Of a stretch of DNA of 23,364 nucleotides, positions 7,294-13,701 are shown piece after piece; position 1 is the first letter of the stretch, and every line of letters starts with the position of its first letter. Origin of the DNA: an uncultured Pseudomonadota bacterium. GTDB lineage: Bacteria; Pseudomonadota; Gammaproteobacteria; Burkholderiales; SCOH01. The notes beneath the pieces were generated by a model. That model was not told the origin of the DNA and searched no databases. It was given only the letters and a program-made list of their open reading frames with translations. The DNA lies in NCBI GenBank assembly GCA_937863215.1, contig CALMFQ010000564.1, positions 1 to 23,364 on the forward strand. Direction: 5' to 3'. The position numbers and the translations under genes were made by a program.

Positions 7294-7530
7294 TTAGTTG
7301 GAATGAGCGGTGATGTAATCAATCGCTTGTTGAACGTTGGTGATTTTTTCGGCCTCTTCATCCGGGATTTCCAGATTGAATTCTTCTTCCAGCGCCATAA
7401 CCAGTTCAACTGTATCCAGCGAATCAGCCCCCAAATCGTCGACGAACGAGGATTCGTTCTTTACTTCTGCCTCGTTTACACCCAGTTGCTCAGCGACGAT
7501 TTTTTTAACACGCTGTTCGATGTTTTCCAT
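7294..7530 (-). CDS. acpP: Acyl carrier protein
   Basis: AcpP carries the growing acyl chain on a 4'-phosphopantetheine arm. The 78-residue acidic protein is full length and carries the attachment Ser37 in the invariant DSL of DDLGADSLDTVELVMALEEE. The rest fits the four-helix fold. It lies between fabG and fabF, the usual position. The 180-nt gap upstream holds a likely promoter of its own (extended -10 at 7577-7585), so acpP may be transcribed separately as well as from the fab operon. The ATG is preceded by a weak TAGG-type ribosome-binding site. Confidence 0.98.
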   Translation of the reverse strand: MENIEQRVKKIVAEQLGVNEAEVKNESSFVDDLGADSLDTVELVMALEEEFNLEIPDEEAEKITNVQQAIDYITAHSN

Positions 7531-7576
7531 TTACCTAACCCATGCCTTTCATAAGGATTTAGAAAAAAGCCACGGC

Positions 7577-7585
7577 ATTGTACCA
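7577..7585 (-). promoter_or_regulatory. Extended -10 promoter for acpP
   Basis: On the minus strand TGG-TACAAT forms an extended -10 element (TG, one base, then TANAAT) 46 nt upstream of the acpP ATG. I see no good -35 hexamer at 17 nt, which is tolerated with an extended -10. The rest of the 180-nt fabG-acpP gap contains only short hairpins and no gene. Confidence 0.45.
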
Positions 7586-7686
7586 AAATCGGTTGTGCGT
7601 GGCGTGTCGCCCCGGTTCACCCCCGAGGCCGACATCCCGGCATCGTGCTCACGGGGTCAAACGTGATACTGCCGGGGTATTGCCCG

Positions 7687-7704
7687 GGCGCAGCAAGCTG
7701 CGCC
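7687..7704 (-). other. Short hairpin after fabG
   Basis: A 7-bp inverted repeat (GGCGCAG / CTGCGCC) with a CAAG loop starts 6 nt after the fabG stop. There is no U-tract behind it on the minus strand. It is the third such intercistronic hairpin in the fab cluster. It may be a weak terminator or mRNA end protector, or it may be chance in GC-rich sequence. Confidence 0.3.
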
Positions 7705-7710
7705 GCGAGG

Positions 7711-8448
7711 TCAAACCATATACATCCCGCCATTGACGTGCAAGGTCTGGCCGGAGATGTACGCAGCCTTGTCGCTGGCGAGAAAAGCCACCGCGTCGGC
7801 GATATCCTGGACATCGCCCAGGCGGCCAAGCGGTATCTGCGCCAGCAGCTGCTGCTTGTATTCGTCGGCCAGGCCCTTGGTCATGTCGGTATCGATGAAG
7901 CCCGGCGCCACGCAGTTGACCGTGATATTGCGACTGCCAACCTCACGCGCCAGCGACCGGGCAAAACCCATCATGCCGGCCTTGGCGGCGGCGTAGTTGG
8001 TCTGGCCGGGGCTACCCGATGCGCCCACCACCGAAGCGATGTTGATGATACGGCCCCAGCGGGCTTTCATCATGCCGCGCATCAGTGCGCGCGAGATACG
8101 GAACACCGGGCGCAGATTGGTCTGCATGATCGCATCCCATTCATCGTCCTTCATCCGCATCAGTAACTGGTCGCGCGTAATGCCGGCATTATTCACCAGA
8201 ATGGTGATATCGCCAAAATCCTTGGCAATCTGCGCCAGCAGCGCATCGGTCTGCGCATCGTCGGTCACGTTCAGTTGCAAGCCCTTACCCTTGGCACCGG
8301 CTTCGGCCAGATAGGCATCGATCGCAGCCGCACCTTCCGCGCTGGTGGCGGTGCCGATCACCGTGGCCCCCTGCTTTGCCAGCTCCAGCGCAATCGCGCG
8401 GCCGATACCACGGGTAGCGCCGGTTACCAGCGCAATTCTTTCGCTCAT
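7711..8448 (-). CDS. fabG: 3-oxoacyl-[acyl-carrier-protein] reductase
   Basis: FabG reduces 3-oxoacyl-AcpP to the 3-hydroxyacyl form with NADPH. The 245-residue protein is a classical short-chain dehydrogenase: cofactor motif TGATRGIG (9-16), NNAG (86-89), catalytic Ser139, Tyr152 and Lys156 in the order S-YxxxK, and the FabG-typical segment GITRDQLLMRMKDDEWD (89-105). It ends HVNGGMYMV, the usual FabG tail. Its ATG overlaps the fabD stop by 4 nt (ATGA), so translation is coupled to fabD. Other short-chain dehydrogenases share the fold, but sequence and position settle the call. Confidence 0.97.
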   Translation of the reverse strand: MSERIALVTGATRGIGRAIALELAKQGATVIGTATSAEGAAAIDAYLAEAGAKGKGLQLNVTDDAQTDALLAQIAKDFGDITILVNNAGITRDQLLMRMKDDEWDAIMQTNLRPVFRISRALMRGMMKARWGRIINIASVVGASGSPGQTNYAAAKAGMMGFARSLAREVGSRNITVNCVAPGFIDTDMTKGLADEYKQQLLAQIPLGRLGDVQDIADAVAFLASDKAAYISGQTLHVNGGMYMV

Positions 8449-9392
8449 GCTGCCGTTCCTTCCAGATCGGTTTTGAACTGTGCCAGCGCGGCGCTATCGA
8501 CCAGCGCAACGGTTCTGGCATCGGTGGTGATACGCTTGCCCAGCCCCGCCAGCACCTTGCCCGGGCCGCATTCGCCGATCTGCGCAATGCCGCGCGCGGC
8601 AATCGCCTGCACCGTTTCCACCCAGCGTACCGGGCTGTACAGCTGGCGCACCAGCGCATCGCGGATCTGCGCCGCATCGGCGTAGCTGGCGACATCGGCG
8701 TTGTGCAATACCGGGATTGCCGGCACGTTGATCGCAACATCGGCCAGACGTTGCCGTAGCCGCTCGGCCGCCGGCTGCATCAGCGCACAGTGCGACGGCA
8801 CGCTGACCGGCAACAGGATCGCGCGCTTTGCACCACGGGCGGTACAGGCAGCGATGCCACGCTCGACCGCCGCCCGGTTGCCGGCAATCACCACCTGCCC
8901 CGGCGAATTGAAGTTTACCGGTGCCAATACCTGGCCCTGTGCCGCTTCGCTGCAGGCTTCGAACAGCGGCGCGCCATCCAGGCCGAGAATCGCCGCCATC
9001 GCGCCCTCGCCTTCTGCGACCGCATCCTGCATCGCTTCGGCACGGAAACGCACCAGCGCCACCGCATCGCTGAACGCCAACGCGCCGGCAGCAACCAGTG
9101 CCGAATATTCACCCAGACTGTGCCCCGCAACCACCGCCGGCGCGGCACCGCCCAACGCCTGCCACACCCGGTACGCCGCGACACCGGCAGCCAGCATCAA
9201 CGGCTGGGTGTTGACGGTTTGATTCAGCGCGGCTTCCGGACCGCTGCCGGCCAGTTGCCACAGGTCCAGCCCCAGCAGCGTCGAGGCTTCGTCGAAAGTA
9301 GCCTTGACCTGCGGATGACCGGCAAAACCGGCCATCATGTTCAGGGATTGCGACCCTTGGCCGGGAAATACGAACGCGAACGGAGTTGTCAT
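8445..9392 (-). CDS. fabD: Malonyl CoA-acyl carrier protein transacylase
   Basis: FabD moves malonyl from CoA to AcpP, supplying the two-carbon donor for chain elongation. The 315-residue protein opens with FAFVFPGQGSQ (5-15) as usual. The nucleophile is Ser92 in GHSLGEYSALVAAG, and the catalytic His is His201 in VPSHCALMQPAAERL. QTVNTQPLML and NFNSPGQVVIAG are further family segments. The start ATG at 9392 has only a weak ribosome-binding site. A 69-nt gap with no notable structure separates it from fabH. Confidence 0.97.
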   Translation of the reverse strand: MTTPFAFVFPGQGSQSLNMMAGFAGHPQVKATFDEASTLLGLDLWQLAGSGPEAALNQTVNTQPLMLAAGVAAYRVWQALGGAAPAVVAGHSLGEYSALVAAGALAFSDAVALVRFRAEAMQDAVAEGEGAMAAILGLDGAPLFEACSEAAQGQVLAPVNFNSPGQVVIAGNRAAVERGIAACTARGAKRAILLPVSVPSHCALMQPAAERLRQRLADVAINVPAIPVLHNADVASYADAAQIRDALVRQLYSPVRWVETVQAIAARGIAQIGECGPGKVLAGLGKRITTDARTVALVDSAALAQFKTDLEGTAA

Positions 9393-9461
9393 AGTGGTTA
9401 AATGAAAATTGAGCGGAATTGTCGCAAGTGATTATGAAATTCTCGTTGCAGCCGCCAGCAG

Positions 9462-10421
9462 TCAAAGCCAGCGCAGCAGTACCGATCCCCAGGCAAAGCC
9501 GCCACCGATGCCTTCCAGCAACAGCAGATCGCCGGAGCGTATCCGGCCGTCGCGTACTGCGGTATCCAGCGCCAGCGGAATCGATGCTGCCGAAGTGTTG
9601 CCGTGTTGCGCCAGCGTCACGATCACACGCTCCATCGGCAGACCCAGCTTGCGCGCCGTCATCTCGATGATGCGCAGGTTGGCCTGATGCGGCACCAGCC
9701 AATCGATGTCAGATTGGTGCAGTCCGTGTTTTTTCAAGACCTCGTCGGCAGCGGCAGCCAACGCCGTCGATGCGAATTTGAAAACAGCCGGGCCATCCAT
9801 GTACAAATAGGGGTTGCCCTTGATGCCGCCGCTCTCGATGCGCGCCGGGACATTGAGCAAATGGCGGAAGCGGCCATCGGCGTGCAAATGCGCGCCGATG
9901 ATGCCTTCCCGGTCTCCGCCGCGCAACACCACGGCACCGGCACCGTCGCCGAACAGCACGCAGGTGCTGCGGTCCTCCCAATCGAGCAGACGCGAGAATA
10001 CCTCGGCCCCCACCACCAGCGCACAAGTGGCCATGCCGCTGCGGATGAACTGATCGGCAGTGGTCAACGCATAGACAAAACCGGCACACACTGCCTGCAC
10101 ATCGAATGCGGCACAGCCGTAGATGCCGAGTTTATCCTGCAGGGTGCAGGCAACGCTGGGGAACACCATGTCCGGCGAGGTGGTGGCGACAATGATCAGG
10201 TCGATTGCGGTAGCATCGACACCGGCGGCCTTGAGCGCCGCCCGGCTCGCTTCCAGTGCCAGATCGCTGGTCTGCTCACCGTCTGCAGCGATGTGGCGCT
10301 GCCTGATTCCGGTGCGGGTGGAAATCCAGTCGTCGCTGGTGTCTACCTTTTGCGCCAATTCATCGTTGCTCAACATTCTTGCGGGAAGATAACTGCCGGT
10401 ACCGATGATTTGCGCAAACAC
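9462..10421 (-). CDS. fabH: 3-oxoacyl-[acyl-carrier-protein] synthase III (KAS III)
   Basis: FabH starts fatty-acid synthesis by condensing acetyl-CoA with malonyl-AcpP. The 319-residue protein shows the KAS III triad: Cys112 in VQAVCAGFVYAL, His245 in VPHQANLRIIE and Asn275 in QHGNTSAASIPLAL. IGTGSYLPARML at the N-terminus and the closing segment GGGFAWGSVLLRW are typical. The start is GTG at 10421, with a strong GGAGGAG ribosome-binding site 6 nt upstream that lies in the last codons of plsX. The gap to the plsX stop is 3 nt, so the two genes are co-transcribed and probably coupled. Confidence 0.97.
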   Translation of the reverse strand: MFAQIIGTGSYLPARMLSNDELAQKVDTSDDWISTRTGIRQRHIAADGEQTSDLALEASRAALKAAGVDATAIDLIIVATTSPDMVFPSVACTLQDKLGIYGCAAFDVQAVCAGFVYALTTADQFIRSGMATCALVVGAEVFSRLLDWEDRSTCVLFGDGAGAVVLRGGDREGIIGAHLHADGRFRHLLNVPARIESGGIKGNPYLYMDGPAVFKFASTALAAAADEVLKKHGLHQSDIDWLVPHQANLRIIEMTARKLGLPMERVIVTLAQHGNTSAASIPLALDTAVRDGRIRSGDLLLLEGIGGGFAWGSVLLRWL

Positions 10422-10424
10422 GAT

Positions 10425-11468
10425 TTACTCCTCCGCAGGCGCCGCTGTCGTAATGCGTTGCGCCAGCCCCTGTTCAATGCGGGCCAGTACGCGATTCTCC
10501 ACTTCTTCCACCGCCTGCTCGATGGCATATCCGAACGCCAGTTGATCGGCGCCACCATGACTCTTGACCACCACCCCGCGCAGGCCGAGCAGACTGGCGC
10601 CATTGTAGCGCCGCGAATCGACCCGCCCGCGAAACGCCAGCAGCACCGGGTAGGCGACCAGGCCGGCCAGCCGGGTCAACCAGTTGCGCTTGAATTCCTC
10701 GCGCAGCAGCGTGGCAATCATCGAGGCAATCCCCTCTGCCGCCTTGAGCGCAACATTGCCGGTAAAGCCGTCGCATACCACGACATCGGTGGTACCCTTG
10801 AAGATGTCGTTACCCTCGACGTTGCCGTGAAAACGCAGGCCGGAATTGCGTAACAACTCGCCCGCTTGCTTTACCACTTCATTGCCCTTGATCTCTTCCG
10901 AGCCGATGTTGAGCAAGCCGACAGTGGGGCGTTCGATGTGCTTCACCGCGGCAACCAGCATCGCGCCCATGATGCCGAACTGAACCAGTTGCTCCGGCGT
11001 GCAATCGACATTGGCACCGAGATCCAGCACGCAGGTCGTGCCGCCACCGACATTCGGCAGCATCTTGGCAATCGCCGGCCGTTCGATGCCGGGCAGGGTT
11101 TTCAGTACGAAACGGCTGATCGCCATCAGCGCACCGGTATTGCCGGCGCTGACGCAAGCGTGCGCCTCGCCGGTTTTCACCAGATTGGCCGCGACCCGCA
11201 TCGACGAGTCTTTCTTGTTCTTCAGCGCCAGTGCCGGCGCCTCGTCCATCGTCACCACTTCGGAAGCGTGATGAATCCGCAAGCGCGGCCCCGGCTCTGC
11301 CCGCTGTGCGAGCAGTTCCGCTGCGATCGCATCTTGCAGACCGACCAGAATCAGGTTGACGTTGGGATTATTGTGCAGAAACTTGAGTGCGGCAGGTACA
11401 GTGACATGGGTTCCATGATCACCGCCCATCGCATCGATTGCTACGGTAATGTCCATTGTTTGGACCAT
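10425..11468 (-). CDS. plsX: Phosphate acyltransferase PlsX
   Basis: PlsX turns acyl-AcpP and phosphate into acyl-phosphate, the acyl donor for PlsY in glycerolipid synthesis; it is a peripheral membrane enzyme. The 347-residue protein begins with VAIDAMGGDHG, the family hallmark. Further motifs are SAGNTGALMA, RPAIAKMLPN, LDLGANVDC, IGSEEIKGNE and VCDGFTGNVALK. The length is normal. The start may be ATG 11468 or the second ATG at 11456, four codons later; neither has a good Shine-Dalgarno sequence. The terminator after rpmF, with a promoter-like sequence behind it, suggests plsX heads its own transcription unit (plsX-fabH-fabD-fabG). Confidence 0.96.
   Translation of the reverse strand: MVQTMDITVAIDAMGGDHGTHVTVPAALKFLHNNPNVNLILVGLQDAIAAELLAQRAEPGPRLRIHHASEVVTMDEAPALALKNKKDSSMRVAANLVKTGEAHACVSAGNTGALMAISRFVLKTLPGIERPAIAKMLPNVGGGTTCVLDLGANVDCTPEQLVQFGIMGAMLVAAVKHIERPTVGLLNIGSEEIKGNEVVKQAGELLRNSGLRFHGNVEGNDIFKGTTDVVVCDGFTGNVALKAAEGIASMIATLLREEFKRNWLTRLAGLVAYPVLLAFRGRVDSRRYNGASLLGLRGVVVKSHGGADQLAFGYAIEQAVEEVENRVLARIEQGLAQRITTAAPAEE
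10428..10434 (-). promoter_or_regulatory. Strong ribosome-binding site deciding the fabH GTG start
   Basis: GGAGGAG on the minus strand overlaps the end of plsX, next to its TAA stop, and lies 6 nt before the GTG at 10421. It is one of the strongest ribosome-binding sites in the window. Confidence 0.65.
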
Positions 11469-11497
11469 GGATGCGGTACTTGAAACAGGAAGCGGGA

Positions 11498-11527
11498 ATT
11501 GTGGCAGCCAGACGTTTGTACTGGCAA
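11498..11527 (-). promoter_or_regulatory. Likely plsX promoter
   Basis: TTGCCA (five of six matches to the -35 consensus, 11522-11527) and CACAAT (four of six to the -10, 11498-11503) are 18 nt apart on the minus strand. They sit 30-59 nt upstream of the plsX ATG, directly behind the rpmF terminator. The position makes biological sense; the -10 is weak. Confidence 0.4.
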
Positions 11528-11528
11528 T

Positions 11529-11560
11529 AGAAAAAAACCCTGATCTGCTGGATCAGGGTT
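11529..11560 (-). terminator. Intrinsic terminator after rpmF
   Basis: On the minus strand a perfect 10-bp stem (AACCCTGATC / GATCAGGGTT, arms 11551-11560 and 11536-11545) with a 5-nt loop is followed by a run of T (11531-11535 plus the paired T residues). It begins 9 nt after the rpmF stop. This is the clearest rho-independent terminator in the window. Confidence 0.9.
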
Positions 11561-11569
11561 CTTTCAGAC

Positions 11570-11749
11570 TTATTCGCCCTTGGTGCGAATGACTTTCTTG
11601 CCACGGTAGAAACCGTTCGGGCTGATGTGGTGACGCAGGTGAACCTCACCGGTTACCGGCTCAACAGCCAAGCCCGGCGCAGTCAGGAAGTCGTGCGCAC
11701 GATGCATGCCGCGCTTCGACGGGGATTTCTTATTCTGTTGAACTGCCAT
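11570..11749 (-). CDS. rpmF: 50S ribosomal protein L32
   Basis: L32 is a small protein of the large ribosomal subunit. The 59-residue product starts MAVQQNKKSPSKRGMHRAHD and continues HHISPNGFYRGKKVI, the standard proteobacterial L32 pattern, and ends at a TAA. The AAGGAG ribosome-binding site at 11758-11763 is 8 nt upstream of the ATG. The gene follows yceD by 28 nt, the conserved yceD-rpmF pair, and is closed by a strong terminator. It carries no four-cysteine zinc ribbon, so this is the zinc-free form of L32. Confidence 0.97.
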   Translation of the reverse strand: MAVQQNKKSPSKRGMHRAHDFLTAPGLAVEPVTGEVHLRHHISPNGFYRGKKVIRTKGE

Positions 11750-11777
11750 TTGTGTGACTCCTTAGCAAAAATCAATA

Positions 11778-12287
11778 TTAATCCGGGTCGGCCTGCTTGT
11801 TTACCTTTAGCTGCTGCAATACTGCAAACGGGTTAGGCTTGCCGTCAGCGCCACCGGTTTTGCCTTCGGCCGCACACACATCGTGTTTTGGCGCCAATGG
11901 CAAGGCCAACAGAATTTCGTCCTCGATCAGATCGACCACCGATTGCTCGTGCTGGGCAACAATGCCGTCCAGCTCCTCATCCTGCTCGGCTGCCGTATCG
12001 ATATCCGCCTCGCTGCCGAACAGAGTCAGCCGCGAATCGCTATCGATGACAAAACCGAACGGTTTGAGGCAGCGCTGGCACAACAGCTCGACACTACCCG
12101 CCACCTGCAGCCGCAACACCGGACGTTCGAAACGATCGACGCTGCCGTGCAATTGGTAACGGATTGTTCCGTCACGACTTTGCACACTGCCAAGCACTCG
12201 GCTCAAGCTGCGCAATTCGATTTCGCCGCTCAGGCTGCCGTGCTCCCGGGCGAATTCGGCGCTGTCGATAATCAAGGGTTTTGACAT
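11778..12287 (-). CDS. yceD: YceD/DUF177 family protein (23S rRNA accumulation protein)
   Basis: YceD family proteins are linked to 23S rRNA accumulation and ribosome assembly; the mechanism is not well defined. The 169-residue protein matches the family in length and pattern. It has a beta-rich N-terminal part, the LLCQRCLKPF motif (68-77) where two cysteines may bind metal, an acidic middle (AEQDEELDGI) and the conserved VVDLIEDEILLALPLAPKHD. It lies directly upstream of rpmF, as in E. coli and most Proteobacteria, and divergent from yceF. Expression probably starts at the promoter at 12299-12325. Confidence 0.92.
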   Translation of the reverse strand: MSKPLIIDSAEFAREHGSLSGEIELRSLSRVLGSVQSRDGTIRYQLHGSVDRFERPVLRLQVAGSVELLCQRCLKPFGFVIDSDSRLTLFGSEADIDTAAEQDEELDGIVAQHEQSVVDLIEDEILLALPLAPKHDVCAAEGKTGGADGKPNPFAVLQQLKVNKQADPD

Positions 12288-12306
12288 AAACCGCGCATGT
12301 TATAAT
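12281..12306 (+). promoter_or_regulatory. Likely yceF promoter (extended -10)
   Basis: TGT-TATAAT (12298-12306) is a perfect extended -10. A TTGACA hexamer occurs at 12281-12286, but the 14-nt spacer is short for sigma-70, so the extended -10 probably does most of the work. Transcription would start near 12313, leaving a leader of about 70 nt before the yceF ATG. Confidence 0.6.
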
Positions 12307-12325
12307 CTTTCGCTTCTATTGTCAA
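12299..12325 (-). promoter_or_regulatory. Likely yceD-rpmF promoter
   Basis: On the minus strand a consensus -35 TTGACA (12320-12325) is followed after 15 nt by TATAAC (12299-12304), or after 17 nt by TAACAT. It lies 12-38 nt upstream of the yceD ATG, implying a very short leader. Its -10 overlaps that of the opposing yceF promoter. Confidence 0.5.
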
Positions 12326-12384
12326 AATATCTTTATCCGGCGCGGGCTTGCCTGCGATTCCGGAGCTTTGATCCGAGGTTTTGC

Positions 12385-12969
12385 ATGCCCAATCCCACAC
12401 TCGTACTCGCCTCGACCTCTCCCTACCGCCGCGAACTGCTGCAACGGCTGAGCATCCCGTTCGAGGTTGGCGCACCCGATATCGACGAAACACCGCTGCC
12501 CGGCGAAGGCCCCGCCGACACCGCACTGCGGCTGGCGCAGGCCAAGGCAATGGCGCTGGCGGAGAGTTACCCGGGTGCACTGATCATCGGCTCGGATCAG
12601 GTCGCAACACTCGATAACCTGCAGATCGGCAAACCCGGCACCCACGAGCGCGCCGTCGCACAGCTGCAACAGATGCGTGGCCGCAGCGTGATTTTTCACA
12701 CCGCGCTGGCGCTGTACGACAGCCGCAGCGGCACGAGCCAGGTCAAAGACGTGCAGACCGAAGTCCGTTTCCGCGATATCGACGACGCATTCATCGAAAC
12801 CTATCTGCACAAGGAACAACCATACAATTGTGCCGGCAGCGCCAAATCCGAAGGGCTGGGAATCGTGTTGATCGAATCGATGCAGGGCAGCGACCCGAAC
12901 GCACTGATCGGGCTGCCATTGATCGAGCTGATCAACATGCTGCAGAACGTCGGTTTCAGGATTCTGTGA
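12385..12969 (+). CDS. yceF: 7-methyl-GTP pyrophosphatase, Maf family
   Basis: Maf-family enzymes hydrolyse non-canonical or modified nucleoside triphosphates; the YceF branch prefers 7-methyl-GTP. The 194-residue protein matches E. coli YceF closely: LASTSPYRRELL (8-19), DIDETP (32-37), the catalytic region IIGSDQVATLD (67-77), and CAGSAKSEGLGI (149-160) followed by GSDPNALIGLPLI (168-180). The Trp-Arg/Tyr-Arg substrate pocket position reads SPYRR. I chose the ATG at 12385, 7 nt after GAGG and directly before the conserved N-terminus; an upstream ATG at 12319 would add 22 non-conserved residues. The stop overlaps the next start by 1 nt. Confidence 0.94.
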   Translation: MPNPTLVLASTSPYRRELLQRLSIPFEVGAPDIDETPLPGEGPADTALRLAQAKAMALAESYPGALIIGSDQVATLDNLQIGKPGTHERAVAQLQQMRGRSVIFHTALALYDSRSGTSQVKDVQTEVRFRDIDDAFIETYLHKEQPYNCAGSAKSEGLGIVLIESMQGSDPNALIGLPLIELINMLQNVGFRIL

Positions 12970-13682
12970 TGGCCAAAGGTACGCTTTACCTGATTCCGAC
13001 GCCGCTGGGCGACAGTCCGCTGGAACAGACCCTGCCGGCCGGTACTGCGACAATTGCCGACCGGCTGCAGCATTTCATCGTGGAAAACGGCAAGACCGCG
13101 CGCCAGCATCTGAAATGGCTCAACGTCGGCACGCCGTTGCGCGAACTGCAACTGGCGGAGCTCAATGAACATACGCCGCCCACAGCACTGGATGCGCTGC
13201 TGCAACCGTTGCTGGACGGAACGGATGTCGGCCTGATGTCGGAAGCCGGCTGCCCGGCAATCGCCGACCCCGGAGCCAACCTGGTGCGGCTGGCGCACCG
13301 GCGCGGCATTCCGGTCAAGCCGCTGATCGGGCCGTCGTCGATCCTGCTGGCATTGATGGCATCGGGAGCCAACGGCCAGCGCTTCAGCTTCCACGGCTAC
13401 CTGCCGGTCGACGCCAACGAACGCAAACAGGCGCTGCAGACGCTGGAAAAACGCTCGCGCCAGTTCGACGAAGCGATTGCCTTCATCGAAACCCCGTATC
13501 GCAACAACCAGATGCTGGAAACACTGCTGCAAACCTGTGCGCCAGCGACGCTGATCTGCAGCGCTACCGACCTGAGCACGGCAACGGAACAGATCGTTTC
13601 CCGCTGCGCCGGCGAATGGCCCAAACAAAAACCCGATCTGCACAAGCGGCCAACAGTGTTCGTGCTGTACGCCAAAACCTGA
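12969..13682 (+). CDS. RsmI-like SAM-dependent methyltransferase (tetrapyrrole methylase fold)
   Basis: This is a 237-residue relative of the 16S rRNA 2'-O-methyltransferase RsmI, shorter than RsmI (about 285). Matching segments are GTLYLIPTPLG (4-14), LMSEAGCPAIADPG (89-102), IGPSSILLALMASG (120-133), RFSFHGYLP (138-146) and FIETPYRNNQML (172-183). These correspond to the SAM site and the two-domain fold of the tetrapyrrole methylase superfamily. The pattern fits the small TP0413-like subgroup, whose substrate I do not know. True RsmI is expected elsewhere in the genome. ATG 12969 overlaps the yceF stop (TGATG), so the two genes form a coupled pair. It converges on the sensor kinase with a 19-nt gap and no visible terminator. 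Confidence 0.85.
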   Translation: MAKGTLYLIPTPLGDSPLEQTLPAGTATIADRLQHFIVENGKTARQHLKWLNVGTPLRELQLAELNEHTPPTALDALLQPLLDGTDVGLMSEAGCPAIADPGANLVRLAHRRGIPVKPLIGPSSILLALMASGANGQRFSFHGYLPVDANERKQALQTLEKRSRQFDEAIAFIETPYRNNQMLETLLQTCAPATLICSATDLSTATEQIVSRCAGEWPKQKPDLHKRPTVFVLYAKT

Positions 13683-13701
13683 ACCGCTATTCGCCGGCGA
13701 C

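Noticed and set aside
5917..7554. Long plus-strand open frame (545 codons) opposite pabB, fabF and acpP
   Set aside because: It is fully antisense to three well-identified genes, has no recognisable motifs and is rich in Arg, Gly, Ala and His, as expected for a shadow frame in GC-rich DNA.
13683..13701. Terminator between the convergent methylase and sensor kinase genes
   Set aside because: Only a 10-bp self-complementary sequence (TCGCCGGCGA) without loop or T-tract is present.
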